Source: an uncultured Oceanospirillaceae bacterium (GTDB taxonomy: Bacteria > Pseudomonadota > Gammaproteobacteria > Pseudomonadales > Balneatricaceae). Taken from it: 64,000 nucleotides of DNA. The position numbers were made by a program, and so were the translations under genes. The stretch is from contig CAKZPE010000007.1 of NCBI GenBank assembly GCA_937138495.1, positions 106,279-170,278 on the forward strand. The letters run 5' to 3'. Shown here in pieces: positions 10,369-18,498 of this stretch (position 1 is the stretch's first letter; each line of letters begins with the position of its first letter). The notes below the pieces were generated by a model. It was not told the origin of the DNA, did no database searches, and saw nothing but the letters and a program-made list of their open reading frames with translations.

Positions 10369-11261
10369 AGCCTTCATTCGGTTTTACCGGATCAGCCCCG
10401 TTAGCATTTACTGACCGGGTTGTGACGGACTCAGCAAAACAGACATTGGAGCTGGATGAGCTTGAGTTACTGCTGGAGGCACTGTACCGGTTTTGTGACT
10501 ATGACTTACGCCAGTATGGGCGCCGTTCACTGCTTCGCCTGATTCATAACGTATTGGCAGAGCATGGTCTGCAACATATATCAGAACTGATTCCTCTGGT
10601 TGCCCATGATCAGGCGTTCCGGCGTAGCGTGATTGACCGTCTGACGGTGAGCTACTCGGTTATGTTTCGTGATCCGGAGCTGTTTAAGCGGTTGAAGGAT
10701 GATGTGCTGCTTTATTTGCAATCATTTCCCCGGTTATCGATCTGGATTGCAGGTTGTGCAGAGGGGGAAGAGGTCTATTCCCTGGCGATTCTGTTGTCGG
10801 AAGCCGGGTTGCTTGAAAGAACTCAGTTATATGCCACTGATATTAGCCCTAAAGCGCTGGAAAGTGCCCGGTCCGGCGTATTAAAACGAGCATTTGATGA
10901 CGAAGTGGCTGAACGTTACCGGGCATCCGGCGGGAACAAAGAGCTGCGGGATTACTTCTCGGGTGTTGATGGCCAGTTACGTATTGATAAGGCAATTCTG
11001 CAGCGGATTGCGTTTGAAAGGCATGACCTGGTTCAGCAACCTAATCATGTATCAGCGCACCTGATACTGTGTCGCAATGTGTTTATTTATTTTGATCATG
11101 TACTGAAAAACCGGGTGCTGGACAAACTGGGAGATGCCCTGATGCCTGGCGGTTTTCTGGCGATTGGTGTCGAAGAGAATATAAGCTTGTGTAACGCTTA
11201 CAACCGTTTTGATATTTTAAGCCGTAAGGCGGGGTTATTCAGAAAGAAGCTGGGGTATTAA
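10365..11261 (+). CDS. CheR-type protein methyltransferase
   Basis: 298-residue SAM-dependent methyltransferase of the CheR family: an alpha-helical N-terminal domain followed by a Rossmann domain with the motif AGCAEGEEVYSLAI (canonical GCSTGEEPYSIAM) and the LILCRNVFIYF motif that ends CheR cores. CheR methylates glutamates of chemoreceptors. Here the ATG sits in an ATGA overlap with the upstream hybrid kinase, and neither cheB nor a chemoreceptor gene is next to it. The substrate may therefore be something other than a classical MCP, possibly the kinase itself, which is inference. No C-terminal TPR extension is present. Confidence 0.93.
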   Translation: MKPSFGFTGSAPLAFTDRVVTDSAKQTLELDELELLLEALYRFCDYDLRQYGRRSLLRLIHNVLAEHGLQHISELIPLVAHDQAFRRSVIDRLTVSYSVMFRDPELFKRLKDDVLLYLQSFPRLSIWIAGCAEGEEVYSLAILLSEAGLLERTQLYATDISPKALESARSGVLKRAFDDEVAERYRASGGNKELRDYFSGVDGQLRIDKAILQRIAFERHDLVQQPNHVSAHLILCRNVFIYFDHVLKNRVLDKLGDALMPGGFLAIGVEENISLCNAYNRFDILSRKAGLFRKKLGY

Positions 11262-11271
11262 GAGGGAAGCG

Positions 11272-11294
11272 CGGCTGCTGATGCTCAGCAGCCG
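11272..11294. terminator. Hairpin between convergent cheR-like gene and fabY
   Basis: A perfect 10-bp stem, CGGCTGCTGA / TCAGCAGCCG, with a 3-base loop fills the 47-bp gap between the two convergent stop codons. T-runs on both sides are short, so termination strength is uncertain. Confidence 0.5.
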
Positions 11295-11308
11295 GTTTAA
11301 GGTCTTGC

Positions 11309-13222
11309 TCAGTTATCGCTCATATCGCTGAACGGATTGTCGATGTTCAGATTAACCGGGTTGGCGTATCCCGGCAGCTGAATTTTGCTGTCGGTCATCT
11401 GTAAGTCTTCACCCGTCAGAACGTTATGGTCATAACGGTAGATAGGTTTACTCAACCCTTTAACGGAATGTTCATCGTAATCTTTTGCGCTGCTCAGCGT
11501 GTCTGCCAGTTTGTCCTGATAGCGGGCCATGGCTTCTTTGCCGTGACGCTTTGTCAGCATAGCTGTGGTGACGGTCGGAGACAGCATGACGGCACTGGCG
11601 TTATTACCGCCAAAGCCTTTCGAATTCAGAATCACTGAGTCCATACCGTCAGTCCCTACCTGCATATGCTGATTACTCAGATGCAGATTACTTGCATGAA
11701 TGTCTTCGGCGAATGCCGGGGTGGTGATGATACCCGGGATGATACCGTGTTCCCAAACACCCAGAGACAGGTTTAACTGATCGCCCCCGGCTGTGCCCTG
11801 TGAGTGGCCCAGATAGCATTTCAGGGCGGCAACTTTCCAGTCCGGAATGCCGAATGCTTTCGCGGTTTCGTTAATTACGTGGGACTCAGTCACCCGGTTT
11901 TGCGGGGTGCTGGTGCCGTGGGCCTGCACAAAGCTGCGTTGGCGTAAAGAGTCTTCACCCAGCATGGTTTTGACCAGTGAAGCCGCTTTACCCATGGTGA
12001 TGTAGTTACCGATACCCGGTGCCGAGATGGATTTTTTATGGCCGTCCGCATTGACGAATACTTCCGGGATCGCGCCGTGAATCTGTGCGCCCAGTTCCAG
12101 TGCCAGGTCGTCACTCATCAGCAGCGTGAACTGGCAGGATTCAGCAATGGTGAAGCCGCAGTTGTCGCCGAAAGGCCGGCAGGCGCGGCGATAATCTTCA
12201 TCATTCAGTTCACTGAGCTTATCCAGTGCCAGCAGGGCTTTATCTTCTGCCAGTGCACCCATCGCCCGGAAGCCTTCAATGATTTCCGGTGTGACAGGCG
12301 CATCGCTGCCGCCGACCAGTACTACTTTACGGCGGCCGCTGCGGATGTCGTTAACCGCGCTGCGTAGGTTATACAGATAGGTTGCACAGGCGCCCAGTGC
12401 TCCACCGGTTACGCCCACACTGCCAAGGATATATGCATTGATAAAATCCGCAGGCATTTGTGCATAGCCCAGTGGCATATTTTTGGAAGTGGTACGCTTG
12501 CCGATCGACGGGAATTTAACCAGTCCGCCAAACCCCAGATCATCTAACTGGCCAATCGAGTTGCTGGCGTATACACCAATCTGGTCGGGTGCGACGCTAT
12601 CGGCAATCACATCCCATGGGATACCGGCAGAGTTGAGCGCATCGGATGCGCCGAATACGGTCATCTGCAGGTTGCGGGGATGGTTGCGGGACTGATACAG
12701 GGTGCCTGGCTTAAAGCCGGTAGGCAGCTGGCCGGCAGTGCGGACCTGCGCACCGCGGGTGTCCGGCAGAATTGTATTCAGCTCACCGCTGAAGGTCACT
12801 TCAACCTGATTGGCATTAAGTTCTTTAACCTGCCAGTTTTCAGGGATTTGCTGGGGCATCTGGCGTTTACGTAATGTAAACGTAACCGTTTCAGAGGTAT
12901 TCAGCTTGGCTGGCTGGTTAAACACTACGTTATTGATGTCGAAGCAGTCGCTCTCAATTCGGCGAATCAGGGTGTTGTCCTGCACCTGCTGAGCCAGGCT
13001 TTCAGCCAGTTCTGTTACCGGACGTTGCTTGCCTTCGCTGTCGACATAATGGCCATTTTCAAACCCCGCCAGCCCCATCAGAGTGGCCAGGTCTAACAAT
13101 GTTTCTGCACGGCTCGTCTCATCCAGCTCGTCCAGTACAAGGCGACGATAACCGTGGTGAAAGGAACTGCGACCGGCCGGGCTGATGCCGCCGAAACCTA
13201 CAATAACCGGGAGTTGAGACAA
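11309..13222 (-). CDS. fabY: Beta-ketoacyl-ACP synthase FabY
   Basis: Condensing enzyme of the FabY type, which in Pseudomonas aeruginosa starts fatty acid synthesis from acetyl-CoA and malonyl-ACP. The length of 637 residues is close to the Pseudomonas protein (634). The thiolase-fold Cys-His-His set is visible: GACATYLYNL, QAHGTSTPQ and CYLGHSQGTAGG. The frame is open to a GTG at 13285, but TTG at 13222-13220 has a GAGGAAAG ribosome site at the right distance and gives the family N-terminus MSQLPVIVGFGG, so this start was chosen. It is monocistronic, convergent with the cheR-like gene. Confidence 0.92.
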   Translation of the reverse strand: MSQLPVIVGFGGISPAGRSSFHHGYRRLVLDELDETSRAETLLDLATLMGLAGFENGHYVDSEGKQRPVTELAESLAQQVQDNTLIRRIESDCFDINNVVFNQPAKLNTSETVTFTLRKRQMPQQIPENWQVKELNANQVEVTFSGELNTILPDTRGAQVRTAGQLPTGFKPGTLYQSRNHPRNLQMTVFGASDALNSAGIPWDVIADSVAPDQIGVYASNSIGQLDDLGFGGLVKFPSIGKRTTSKNMPLGYAQMPADFINAYILGSVGVTGGALGACATYLYNLRSAVNDIRSGRRKVVLVGGSDAPVTPEIIEGFRAMGALAEDKALLALDKLSELNDEDYRRACRPFGDNCGFTIAESCQFTLLMSDDLALELGAQIHGAIPEVFVNADGHKKSISAPGIGNYITMGKAASLVKTMLGEDSLRQRSFVQAHGTSTPQNRVTESHVINETAKAFGIPDWKVAALKCYLGHSQGTAGGDQLNLSLGVWEHGIIPGIITTPAFAEDIHASNLHLSNQHMQVGTDGMDSVILNSKGFGGNNASAVMLSPTVTTAMLTKRHGKEAMARYQDKLADTLSSAKDYDEHSVKGLSKPIYRYDHNVLTGEDLQMTDSKIQLPGYANPVNLNIDNPFSDMSDN

Positions 13223-13499
13223 GGGACTTTCCTCGGAACAGAATCTTACGAATATATTACCGAACGATTCTATAAGTTGTGACACGTACTGACTAGGGGA
13301 TAGGCAGGGGAATTTTCATAAACTCAGTAATTATTCATATTCCCCGACTATAATTTTTTAGCATTCCGGCAGATGTGCATGTTTTTTACATCAGGCATGG
13401 TAATTTGGTGAAAAGCCGCTGAATTATTTGCTTGTGTTGGAGTCACAGCCTGAGGCGTAGCCGGTCGGACCGGTCATGAAAGAATATTGAGGTATATGT

Positions 13500-14153
13500 A
13501 TGAAGAAATTAACTGTCCTTGCCTGTGCGCTGGTGCTAGCAGGTTGTCAGACGCTGGATCCGTATACGCAGGAGCAAAAAACCGGTAATGCAACGAAAGG
13601 CGCGGGTATCGGTGCATTAGCCGGTGCGGTGTTGGGCGCGGCTGTTTCCAGTAAAAGTGACCGTACCAAGGGCGCGATTACCGGTGCACTGGTCGGCGGT
13701 GCTGTCGGCGGTGGTATCGGCTATTACATGGATCAGCAGGAAATGCTGCTGCGTCAGGAGCTGGAAGGTACCGGTGTTCGGGTTGAGCGGGTCGGTGATG
13801 AGATTCGTCTGATTATGCCGGGTAATATCACCTTTGCGACGGATTCATATAACATCGCGCCGGGCTTCAATGGTGTACTGGGCTCTGTGGGTAAAGTGCT
13901 GGTGAAATTTGATAAGACGATCGTCAATGTGGATGGTTTTACTGACAGTACCGGGTCTTATGAGTATAACCAGGAGCTTTCTGAACGCCGCGCCGCCTCG
14001 GTTGCTCAGTATCTGGCTAGTACAGGGGTGTCTGATTTGCGGTTACAGGCCCGGGGTTACGGTGAGCGTTATCCGGTTGCCAGCAATGATACTGCTGCCG
14101 GGCGTTCTCAGAACCGTCGGGTAGAAGTACAGATTCGCGGTACCCAGCAATAA
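13500..14153 (+). CDS. OmpA-family lipoprotein (YiaD-like)
   Basis: 217-residue outer-membrane lipoprotein. A signal peptide ends in the lipobox LAGC (C16). A glycine-rich segment (about 30-77) with GALAGAVLGAAV and GALVGGAVGGGIGYY repeats resembles a glycine-zipper membrane stretch. The OmpA C-terminal peptidoglycan-binding domain follows (about 105-213), with VDGFTDSTGSYEYNQELSERRA and the SQNRRVEV end. The ATG at 13500 follows GAGG. The 277-bp upstream gap contains a TATAAT at 13349-13354 without a clear -35 and no other gene. Likely role: tethering outer membrane to peptidoglycan. Confidence 0.93.
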   Translation: MKKLTVLACALVLAGCQTLDPYTQEQKTGNATKGAGIGALAGAVLGAAVSSKSDRTKGAITGALVGGAVGGGIGYYMDQQEMLLRQELEGTGVRVERVGDEIRLIMPGNITFATDSYNIAPGFNGVLGSVGKVLVKFDKTIVNVDGFTDSTGSYEYNQELSERRAASVAQYLASTGVSDLRLQARGYGERYPVASNDTAAGRSQNRRVEVQIRGTQQ

Positions 14154-14182
14154 TTCAGTGTTCTAAAAGTAGCTTACACGGT

Positions 14183-14222
14183 AAAAAGCCGGGGGTGTTC
14201 GCTGAACAGCCCCGGCTTTTTT
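14183..14222. terminator. Bidirectional terminator between lipoprotein gene and flgT
   Basis: Stem AAAAAGCCGGGG / CCCCGGCTTTTT (14183-14194 and 14210-14221) has A-rich and T-rich flanks, so it can work for both convergent genes. The loop region adds a TGTTC/GAACA stem. Confidence 0.92.
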
Positions 14223-14239
14223 GTATCAGGTGTGGCTGA

Positions 14240-15457
14240 TCAGTGGGTAATGACCACATCATCCGGCTGAATATTGTAGGTGGCACTTTCCTGAGTCAGG
14301 CGGCCAACAGAAAAGAATGGCTGCACTTCGGTGACCGTGATACTGCTCTGGGTGTTGCTTAGCTGGATGTTTTCGCTGATACCGTTGGTGTAGAAGCTGG
14401 ATTTACGGTACACACTCAGACGGTCGCCAACATTGATACCTGCCTGTGAGCCGGCATTAAACCAGATGAAGCTGCCGTCGGTGCGGGTAATGCTGGCAGC
14501 GAAGGGTTTACAGCGTAATTCTGTCTGAATGTCGTCAGTAATCTGGCTGATCAGCTGCCGGGTTTGCTGGCCGTAATCCTGTTTCCAGTAGGCTGCACTG
14601 CCAAATCCTGTTTTGGCTTCCGGGGCCAGATTCCAGCGACCGGCAACGACGTATTGTTTGCTGAACAAAAGGGCGCCACTGAAGCCATCATGTATGAATA
14701 CATCCACTACCAGATTACGTAAATGCCGTTTGCTGCGGTAATCCTGACGGTTATAAAAATCCACTAATATGTTGCGTTTAAGGGCAATGGTATCCGGATC
14801 GTGCATAGTCATATCGCGAATCACACCGGAGATAACATACTGCACATCTAACTGTTGGAGCTCCTGTAATACAGTGGTAATAGCACCTGCAGATAGCTGT
14901 CTGGAGGGAGCGGTCTGTAACTCAGGATGCAGGGTCAGCAGGCCTGCATTACGGGCTGTCAGCTGAGTGTTTTCATTAATATTGTTGGTTAACTGTGTAC
15001 TGAACTCTGACTGGATATTTTCCAGTGATCCAAGCACCGCTTGTGAGGGGGCTAATAAAGGAAAGGCAGTAACAGCCAGTGATTTCAGATAGCCCTGTGC
15101 GCGTACGCCGTTTTTGCAATCTGCTTCGTATTCTACATTGGCCCGGATTCTTACATGCAGGGTCTGATTGCGGATGACTTCATCAATGATTTCGATGTCA
15201 TTTACCTGTCCCAGAGTTTTTATCTGCATATTGTCGATGCTGAGTACACCGTCGGTGACTTTTTGGGTACTGCTAACGAAAACACTGGCCTGGAGGGCTG
15301 CCTGCTGGGAGGCGTTGCGGATTGCATTTTGCCGTGCAGAATCCAGGTCACCATCAAAGATCATGGATTGCCCCTGAGCTTCAACAGTGATTGCTGTTGC
15401 CAGAGCGGAGAATGCCAGTAAACACGTGGCAATAATTGCGCGTAACAGATTAAACAT
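14240..15457 (-). CDS. flgT: Flagellar assembly protein FlgT
   Basis: 405-residue secreted protein matching FlgT, the H-ring component that surrounds the basal body of Vibrio-type polar flagella and is needed for motor stability. An N-terminal signal peptide (MFNLLRAIIATCLLAFSALATA) is followed by a conserved domain with VEAQGQSMIFDGDLDSARQNAIR and a C-terminal region rich in beta strands. The frame opens at ATG 15484, but ATG 15457 has GGTGA upstream and starts exactly at the signal peptide, so it was preferred. It is divergent from flgOP, the arrangement known in Vibrio. Confidence 0.88.
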   Translation of the reverse strand: MFNLLRAIIATCLLAFSALATAITVEAQGQSMIFDGDLDSARQNAIRNASQQAALQASVFVSSTQKVTDGVLSIDNMQIKTLGQVNDIEIIDEVIRNQTLHVRIRANVEYEADCKNGVRAQGYLKSLAVTAFPLLAPSQAVLGSLENIQSEFSTQLTNNINENTQLTARNAGLLTLHPELQTAPSRQLSAGAITTVLQELQQLDVQYVISGVIRDMTMHDPDTIALKRNILVDFYNRQDYRSKRHLRNLVVDVFIHDGFSGALLFSKQYVVAGRWNLAPEAKTGFGSAAYWKQDYGQQTRQLISQITDDIQTELRCKPFAASITRTDGSFIWFNAGSQAGINVGDRLSVYRKSSFYTNGISENIQLSNTQSSITVTEVQPFFSVGRLTQESATYNIQPDDVVITH

Positions 15458-15596
15458 AAGCGTCAGATCACCGATACAGTACATATGTGCGTAGAGAATA
15501 TGTCATTCAGGTGGATAAGATAGCATTCTCTGCAGAAAATTATGGTAATTTATCCGGACAGCAGTAAAGGTTTTATCTGTGGCGATACAGATGTAA

Positions 15597-15624
15597 TTTT
15601 TGCTACTCCCTGAAAGCGTATAAT
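15597..15624 (+). promoter_or_regulatory. Possible promoter of flgOP
   Basis: A perfect TATAAT (15619-15624) lies 19 bases before the flgO ATG, with a poor -35 (TTTTTG, 16-base spacer). Upstream, TAAAGGTT (15565-15572) resembles a sigma-28 -35, but the GGCGATAC that follows is only 8 bases away, so sigma-28 use is doubtful. Confidence 0.35.
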
Positions 15625-15642
15625 GGCAGATGTGATCAGCTG

Positions 15643-16347
15643 ATGAAATATTTACGACAACTTGCTATAGGTCTGATAATAATCGGGATAGCCGGCTGTA
15701 CAACTCCCGGGAATGAGACTGTCAAAATTCAGCTCGACAGTATCAGCCCGGAAGCCGCCCAGACATTGCGTGAAACACAGACCGAAGCGGTGCAGGCGGA
15801 ACGCGAAGCTCTGACCCGGGAAGTTGTCATGGTGGATGCTGCTTCTAACGGTACAGATGCTATGAGCGAAGTGGTTGCTCAGATGGCGGTACAGATTGAT
15901 ACCGGGCTGGCAAAGAACCGGGTTAAGAAGCTGCCGATCGCAATTCTTCCGTTTAAAAATCTGGATGCGAATACAACCCCTGCCGGGTTAGGCGAGCGGC
16001 TCAGTGAAAGTATGATTTTTCAGATGCAGCAGCATGGCTATAATCTGGTGGACTACCGGGCCGTCAGTCTGAATACGACGGTCAAGAACCCACTATCCCG
16101 GGATAACCTTTCTTCAATCCGAAACCGTTTCCGGATTCATTATATTCTGACCGGTACTTATGCCCGTCATCCGGATGGCCTGGTGATTAATGCCAGGGTG
16201 CTTGATACAACAACCCGTCAGATAATGGCAACGGGCCAGTCCCATGTGTCAGTTGCCCGTCTGGAAGGTGAAATTCCCGGCTATGATCCGCTGGCCAGTG
16301 ATTCAGCTGGCATGATTATCGAAAATGGCCAGGGGAGAGGGCAATGA
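15643..16347 (+). CDS. flgO: Flagellar lipoprotein FlgO
   Basis: 234-residue outer-membrane lipoprotein with lipobox IAGC near residue 19. The FlgO domain spans about residues 75-215, with LPIAILPFKNLD, ERLSESMIFQMQQHGYNLVDYRAV and IHYILTGTYARHPDGLVINARVLD. In Vibrio, FlgO and FlgP support flagellar stability and motility. A Q/E/A-rich linker (about 35-60) may form a short coiled coil. The ribosome site is weak. It overlaps flgP by 4 bp (ATGA), which indicates coupled translation. Confidence 0.9.
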   Translation: MKYLRQLAIGLIIIGIAGCTTPGNETVKIQLDSISPEAAQTLRETQTEAVQAEREALTREVVMVDAASNGTDAMSEVVAQMAVQIDTGLAKNRVKKLPIAILPFKNLDANTTPAGLGERLSESMIFQMQQHGYNLVDYRAVSLNTTVKNPLSRDNLSSIRNRFRIHYILTGTYARHPDGLVINARVLDTTTRQIMATGQSHVSVARLEGEIPGYDPLASDSAGMIIENGQGRGQ

Positions 16348-16820
16348 CCTTTATGATCAAAACGTTTTCCCGGTTCCTGTTGGTAACAATACTGGGGATA
16401 TCACTGGCGGGGTGTGAAACCTTTGTTGAATCCACCAAGGATATTGTCAGCGCGTTGCCTGATTTGCCACCGCGGGTGGATGACACGCCTCTGCCGCCGG
16501 ACTGGGTGCAGGTAACAGGGTATGCACCGATCAGTTTGCAGTCGGGTCTGAACCGGCAGCATAAAATCCTCAATGCGATTAAAGCTTCGAAGCTGGATGC
16601 CTATCGGGAGTTGACGGCGGTTGTACATGGTCAGCATCTGGCGGGCAGTACGTCTGTACAGGATATGATTTTGCAGAGTAATTCATTTCAGGGCGCGGTT
16701 GCCGGAATTATCCGTGGTGCGCGGGTCGTGAAGAGTTATCCGGTTCAGGATGATGTCTATGCTACGATTTTGGAGGTGGATCTGAATCAGGTTCAGCGGG
16801 TCTGGCGAAACAGTCAGTAG
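16344..16820 (+). CDS. flgP: Flagellar lipoprotein FlgP
   Basis: 158-residue lipoprotein with lipobox LAGC (near residue 24), then a proline-rich linker (LPDLPPRVDDTPLPPDW) and the LPP20/FlgP domain with NAIKASKLDAYRELTAVVHGQHL and IIRGARVVKSYPVQDDVYATILEVDL. FlgP forms outer-membrane-associated disks or rings around the motor in Vibrio and Campylobacter. It is coupled to flgO. Its natural terminator begins 12 bases after the stop but is now split by an insertion sequence. Confidence 0.9.
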   Translation: MTFMIKTFSRFLLVTILGISLAGCETFVESTKDIVSALPDLPPRVDDTPLPPDWVQVTGYAPISLQSGLNRQHKILNAIKASKLDAYRELTAVVHGQHLAGSTSVQDMILQSNSFQGAVAGIIRGARVVKSYPVQDDVYATILEVDLNQVQRVWRNSQ

Positions 16821-16832
16821 TGGTCGGTCAAT

Positions 16833-16844
16833 AAAAAAGGGCAT
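16833..16844 (+). terminator. Left arm of the flgP/DUF1244 terminator split by the IS
   Basis: AAAAAAGGGCAT pairs perfectly with ATGCCCTTTTTT at 18134-18145. Removing the IS and one copy of GGTGAC restores a 12-bp stem with the hexamer as loop, a bidirectional terminator placed between the convergent flgP and DUF1244 genes. Confidence 0.75.
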
Positions 16845-16850
16845 GGTGAC
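16845..16850. repeat. Target site duplication, left copy
   Basis: GGTGAC directly abuts the left inverted repeat of the IS and is identical to the hexamer at 18128-18133. Confidence 0.7.
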
Positions 16851-16875
16851 ATCACTGCTGTCCCACAATTTTTGA

Positions 16876-18027
16876 TCATAAAGGGATCCTCATCTGAGGA
16901 TCCCTTTTTTGCTTATCAGGCGGCGAAGGATTTATCAGTTCAAAGAGAGACTTTTTCTCAAAAAGATTAACCTGTACCACACGCAGCATTCTCTGAACTG
17001 ACCAACCTTTTTTAGCTCCGTGTTGAACATAAGCCAGCAATAAATAACTGATCATAGCGATCCAGATCTGCGTCAAAATGGCATTTCTTGATGTCCCTAA
17101 AAAGGCTTTGATCTTCAGATTTTGCTTGAGCGTTTTGAAAAATATTTCAACGTCCCAGCGCTGTTTATAGATTCCAGCAATGGTATTGGCTGCCAGCTTA
17201 AAATTGTTGGTTAAAAAACGGTAGTGTTTGTGGGTCTCAGGGCAATCGTAGCCCACCAAACGCAACTTGGGCGCGCCTTGCTTGATAGCATGATCACTGT
17301 CTAATTGAATGACCTGATCGTAAATAACCTGGCTGTCTGGGTTTACTTGAGCATCTTTAAGAATGCTATAAACCGCCTTGGGGCGTATGCGGGTAACAAA
17401 GCTAACCCCTTGTTTTGTCAGAGAACCGTACCAGGCATAGTCTACGTAGCCTTTATCAAAGGACACTATACTTCCCTTGGGGAAACTGAATTTTCGTCCC
17501 TTAACCATGTCGTTCTCTTTACCGTCGCCCAATGCAACAAACTCAGGAATGAGGCTGGCATTATTGAGCCCGACATGAAGCTTTACCGCTGCCTTACTTT
17601 GATGGCATTTGGCCCAGGGAAATATTTTTAATGACAAGTCAACGACGCTGGCGTCGAGTGAATAGAGTGGATTTTTAAAGCGGAATGAATGCTTTGTAGA
17701 ACGCGTAGAACAACGCGCCAGTAATTTATAAAACACAGCCTGATAAAGCTCGTAAGGCTGTTGTTCATTCAACCGCGCCAGAGTCGATCTGGCGATGGGT
17801 TTTGCACCAAGATGATAAAGCTTATTCTGCTGGCTAAGTAAATTCGATTCTATATCGCGAAGGCTTTGTCTGCAGGAAAGCTGTGACATGCTCAGGCCAA
17901 TGAATTGATCCCAGCGAGAAGCGGAGCGTAATTTTTGCCCCTTATGATGCTGCTTTGCTAAGGCTTCAAATTCATGTCTGGACAGAGGTTGCAGAAGCTG
18001 ATGAAAAGCAGTGTTATGATGTGACAA
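16876..18027 (-). CDS. IS4-family transposase
   Basis: 383-residue DDE transposase. The N-terminal part has SRWDQFIGLSMSQLSCRQSLRDIE, common in this IS4 subgroup. Catalytic aspartates lie in LYSLDASVVDLSL and FDKGYVDYAW. The glutamate lies in the IS4 signature YKQRWDVEIFFKTLKQNL (Y-R-E-K). Translation begins at a TTG (18027-18025) preceded by AAAGGA; no in-frame ATG fits the family N-terminus. The last codons also encode a hairpin that reads as a terminator on the opposite strand. The start region lies in one arm of an inverted repeat (18024-18096). Confidence 0.93.
   Translation of the reverse strand: MSHHNTAFHQLLQPLSRHEFEALAKQHHKGQKLRSASRWDQFIGLSMSQLSCRQSLRDIESNLLSQQNKLYHLGAKPIARSTLARLNEQQPYELYQAVFYKLLARCSTRSTKHSFRFKNPLYSLDASVVDLSLKIFPWAKCHQSKAAVKLHVGLNNASLIPEFVALGDGKENDMVKGRKFSFPKGSIVSFDKGYVDYAWYGSLTKQGVSFVTRIRPKAVYSILKDAQVNPDSQVIYDQVIQLDSDHAIKQGAPKLRLVGYDCPETHKHYRFLTNNFKLAANTIAGIYKQRWDVEIFFKTLKQNLKIKAFLGTSRNAILTQIWIAMISYLLLAYVQHGAKKGWSVQRMLRVVQVNLFEKKSLFELINPSPPDKQKRDPQMRIPL
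16881..16910 (+). terminator. Terminator inside the IS left end
   Basis: AAGGGATCCTC / GAGGATCCCTT (11-bp stem, 4-base loop) is followed on the + strand by six T. It overlaps the transposase 3' codons. It faces transcription coming from flgP and could replace the split native terminator. Confidence 0.75.
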
Positions 18028-18096
18028 AGCCTGAATCCTTTGCGGTTGAAGTGTTTGGTTGCACTTTCATTTTACCCGCTTGGATTCAGGCTTTGT
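18024..18096. repeat. 15-bp inverted repeat around transposase start
   Basis: ACAAAGCCTGAATCC (18024-18038) and GGATTCAGGCTTTGT (18082-18096) are perfect complements, 43 bases apart. The inner arm contains part of the transposase Shine-Dalgarno and its TTG start. A TAAAAT -10-like hexamer lies between the arms on the minus strand. Confidence 0.8.
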
Positions 18097-18127
18097 TATT
18101 TTGTCCTAACTATGGGACAGCAGTGAT

Positions 18128-18145
18128 GGTGACATGCCCTTTTTT
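18128..18145. repeat. Target site duplication, right copy, and right arm of split terminator
   Basis: GGTGAC (18128-18133) repeats the left copy, and ATGCCCTTTTTT (18134-18145) completes the terminator arm at 16833-16844. Confidence 0.7.
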
Positions 18146-18159
18146 GTGTCTGAACGGTT

Positions 18160-18456
18160 TTATGCCGGCTTTTGAATTTTCTCGAATGCTGCCAGCTGTT
18201 CCGGTGTGGCTTTTTGCTGGTGGTTAGCTTTCCATTCTGCATAAGGCATGCCGTAAACCTGTTCGCAGGCATCTTCATAGCTGATATCTACGCCTTGTTC
18301 ATCGGCAGCAGCTTTATACCACTTAGACAGGCAGTTGCGGCAGAAACCTGCCAGAATCATCAGGTCGATGTTCTGAACGTCTTTACGGTTGTCCAGGTGC
18401 TTAACCAGACGGCGGAAGGCGGCGGCTTCCAGTTCAGTTTGTTGTTGCTTATCCAT
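18160..18456 (-). CDS. DUF1244 family protein
   Basis: 98-residue protein of the conserved DUF1244 family, recognised by AAAFRRLVKHLDNRKDVQNIDLMILAGFCRNCLSKWY and the YEDACEQVYGMPYAEWK stretch. Two cysteines in the FCRNC motif could bind a metal or react by redox chemistry, but no function is established. ATG 18456 follows AAGGAA. It lies 42 bp downstream of glnD on the same strand and is probably co-transcribed. Its downstream terminator is the one interrupted by the IS. Confidence 0.85.
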   Translation of the reverse strand: MDKQQQTELEAAAFRRLVKHLDNRKDVQNIDLMILAGFCRNCLSKWYKAAADEQGVDISYEDACEQVYGMPYAEWKANHQQKATPEQLAAFEKIQKPA

Positions 18457-18498
18457 TTTTATTCCTTACTTTGGCTGCCGCAGGCGGGCATGCGCAGG

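Larger units (their letters stand above)
16851..18127 (-). mobile_element. IS4-type insertion sequence, 1277 bp
   Basis: Perfect 15-bp terminal inverted repeats ATCACTGCTGTCCCA (16851-16865) and TGGGACAGCAGTGAT (18113-18127) bound one transposase gene. A 6-bp direct repeat GGTGAC flanks the element. The transposase frame is intact, so the element may be active. An alternative reading, with longer imperfect ends that include GGGCAT/ATGCCC, is less likely because the intervening hexamers match as direct rather than inverted copies. Confidence 0.88.

Noticed and set aside
15565..15588. Sigma-28 promoter for flgO
   Set aside because: TAAAGGTT and GGCGATAC are individually good, but the spacer is 8 instead of 11 bases.
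16841..18139. Longer terminal repeats for the IS including GGGCAT/ATGCCC
   Set aside because: The hexamers between these bases and the 15-bp repeats match as direct copies, not inverted ones, which fits a target duplication inside a host terminator better.
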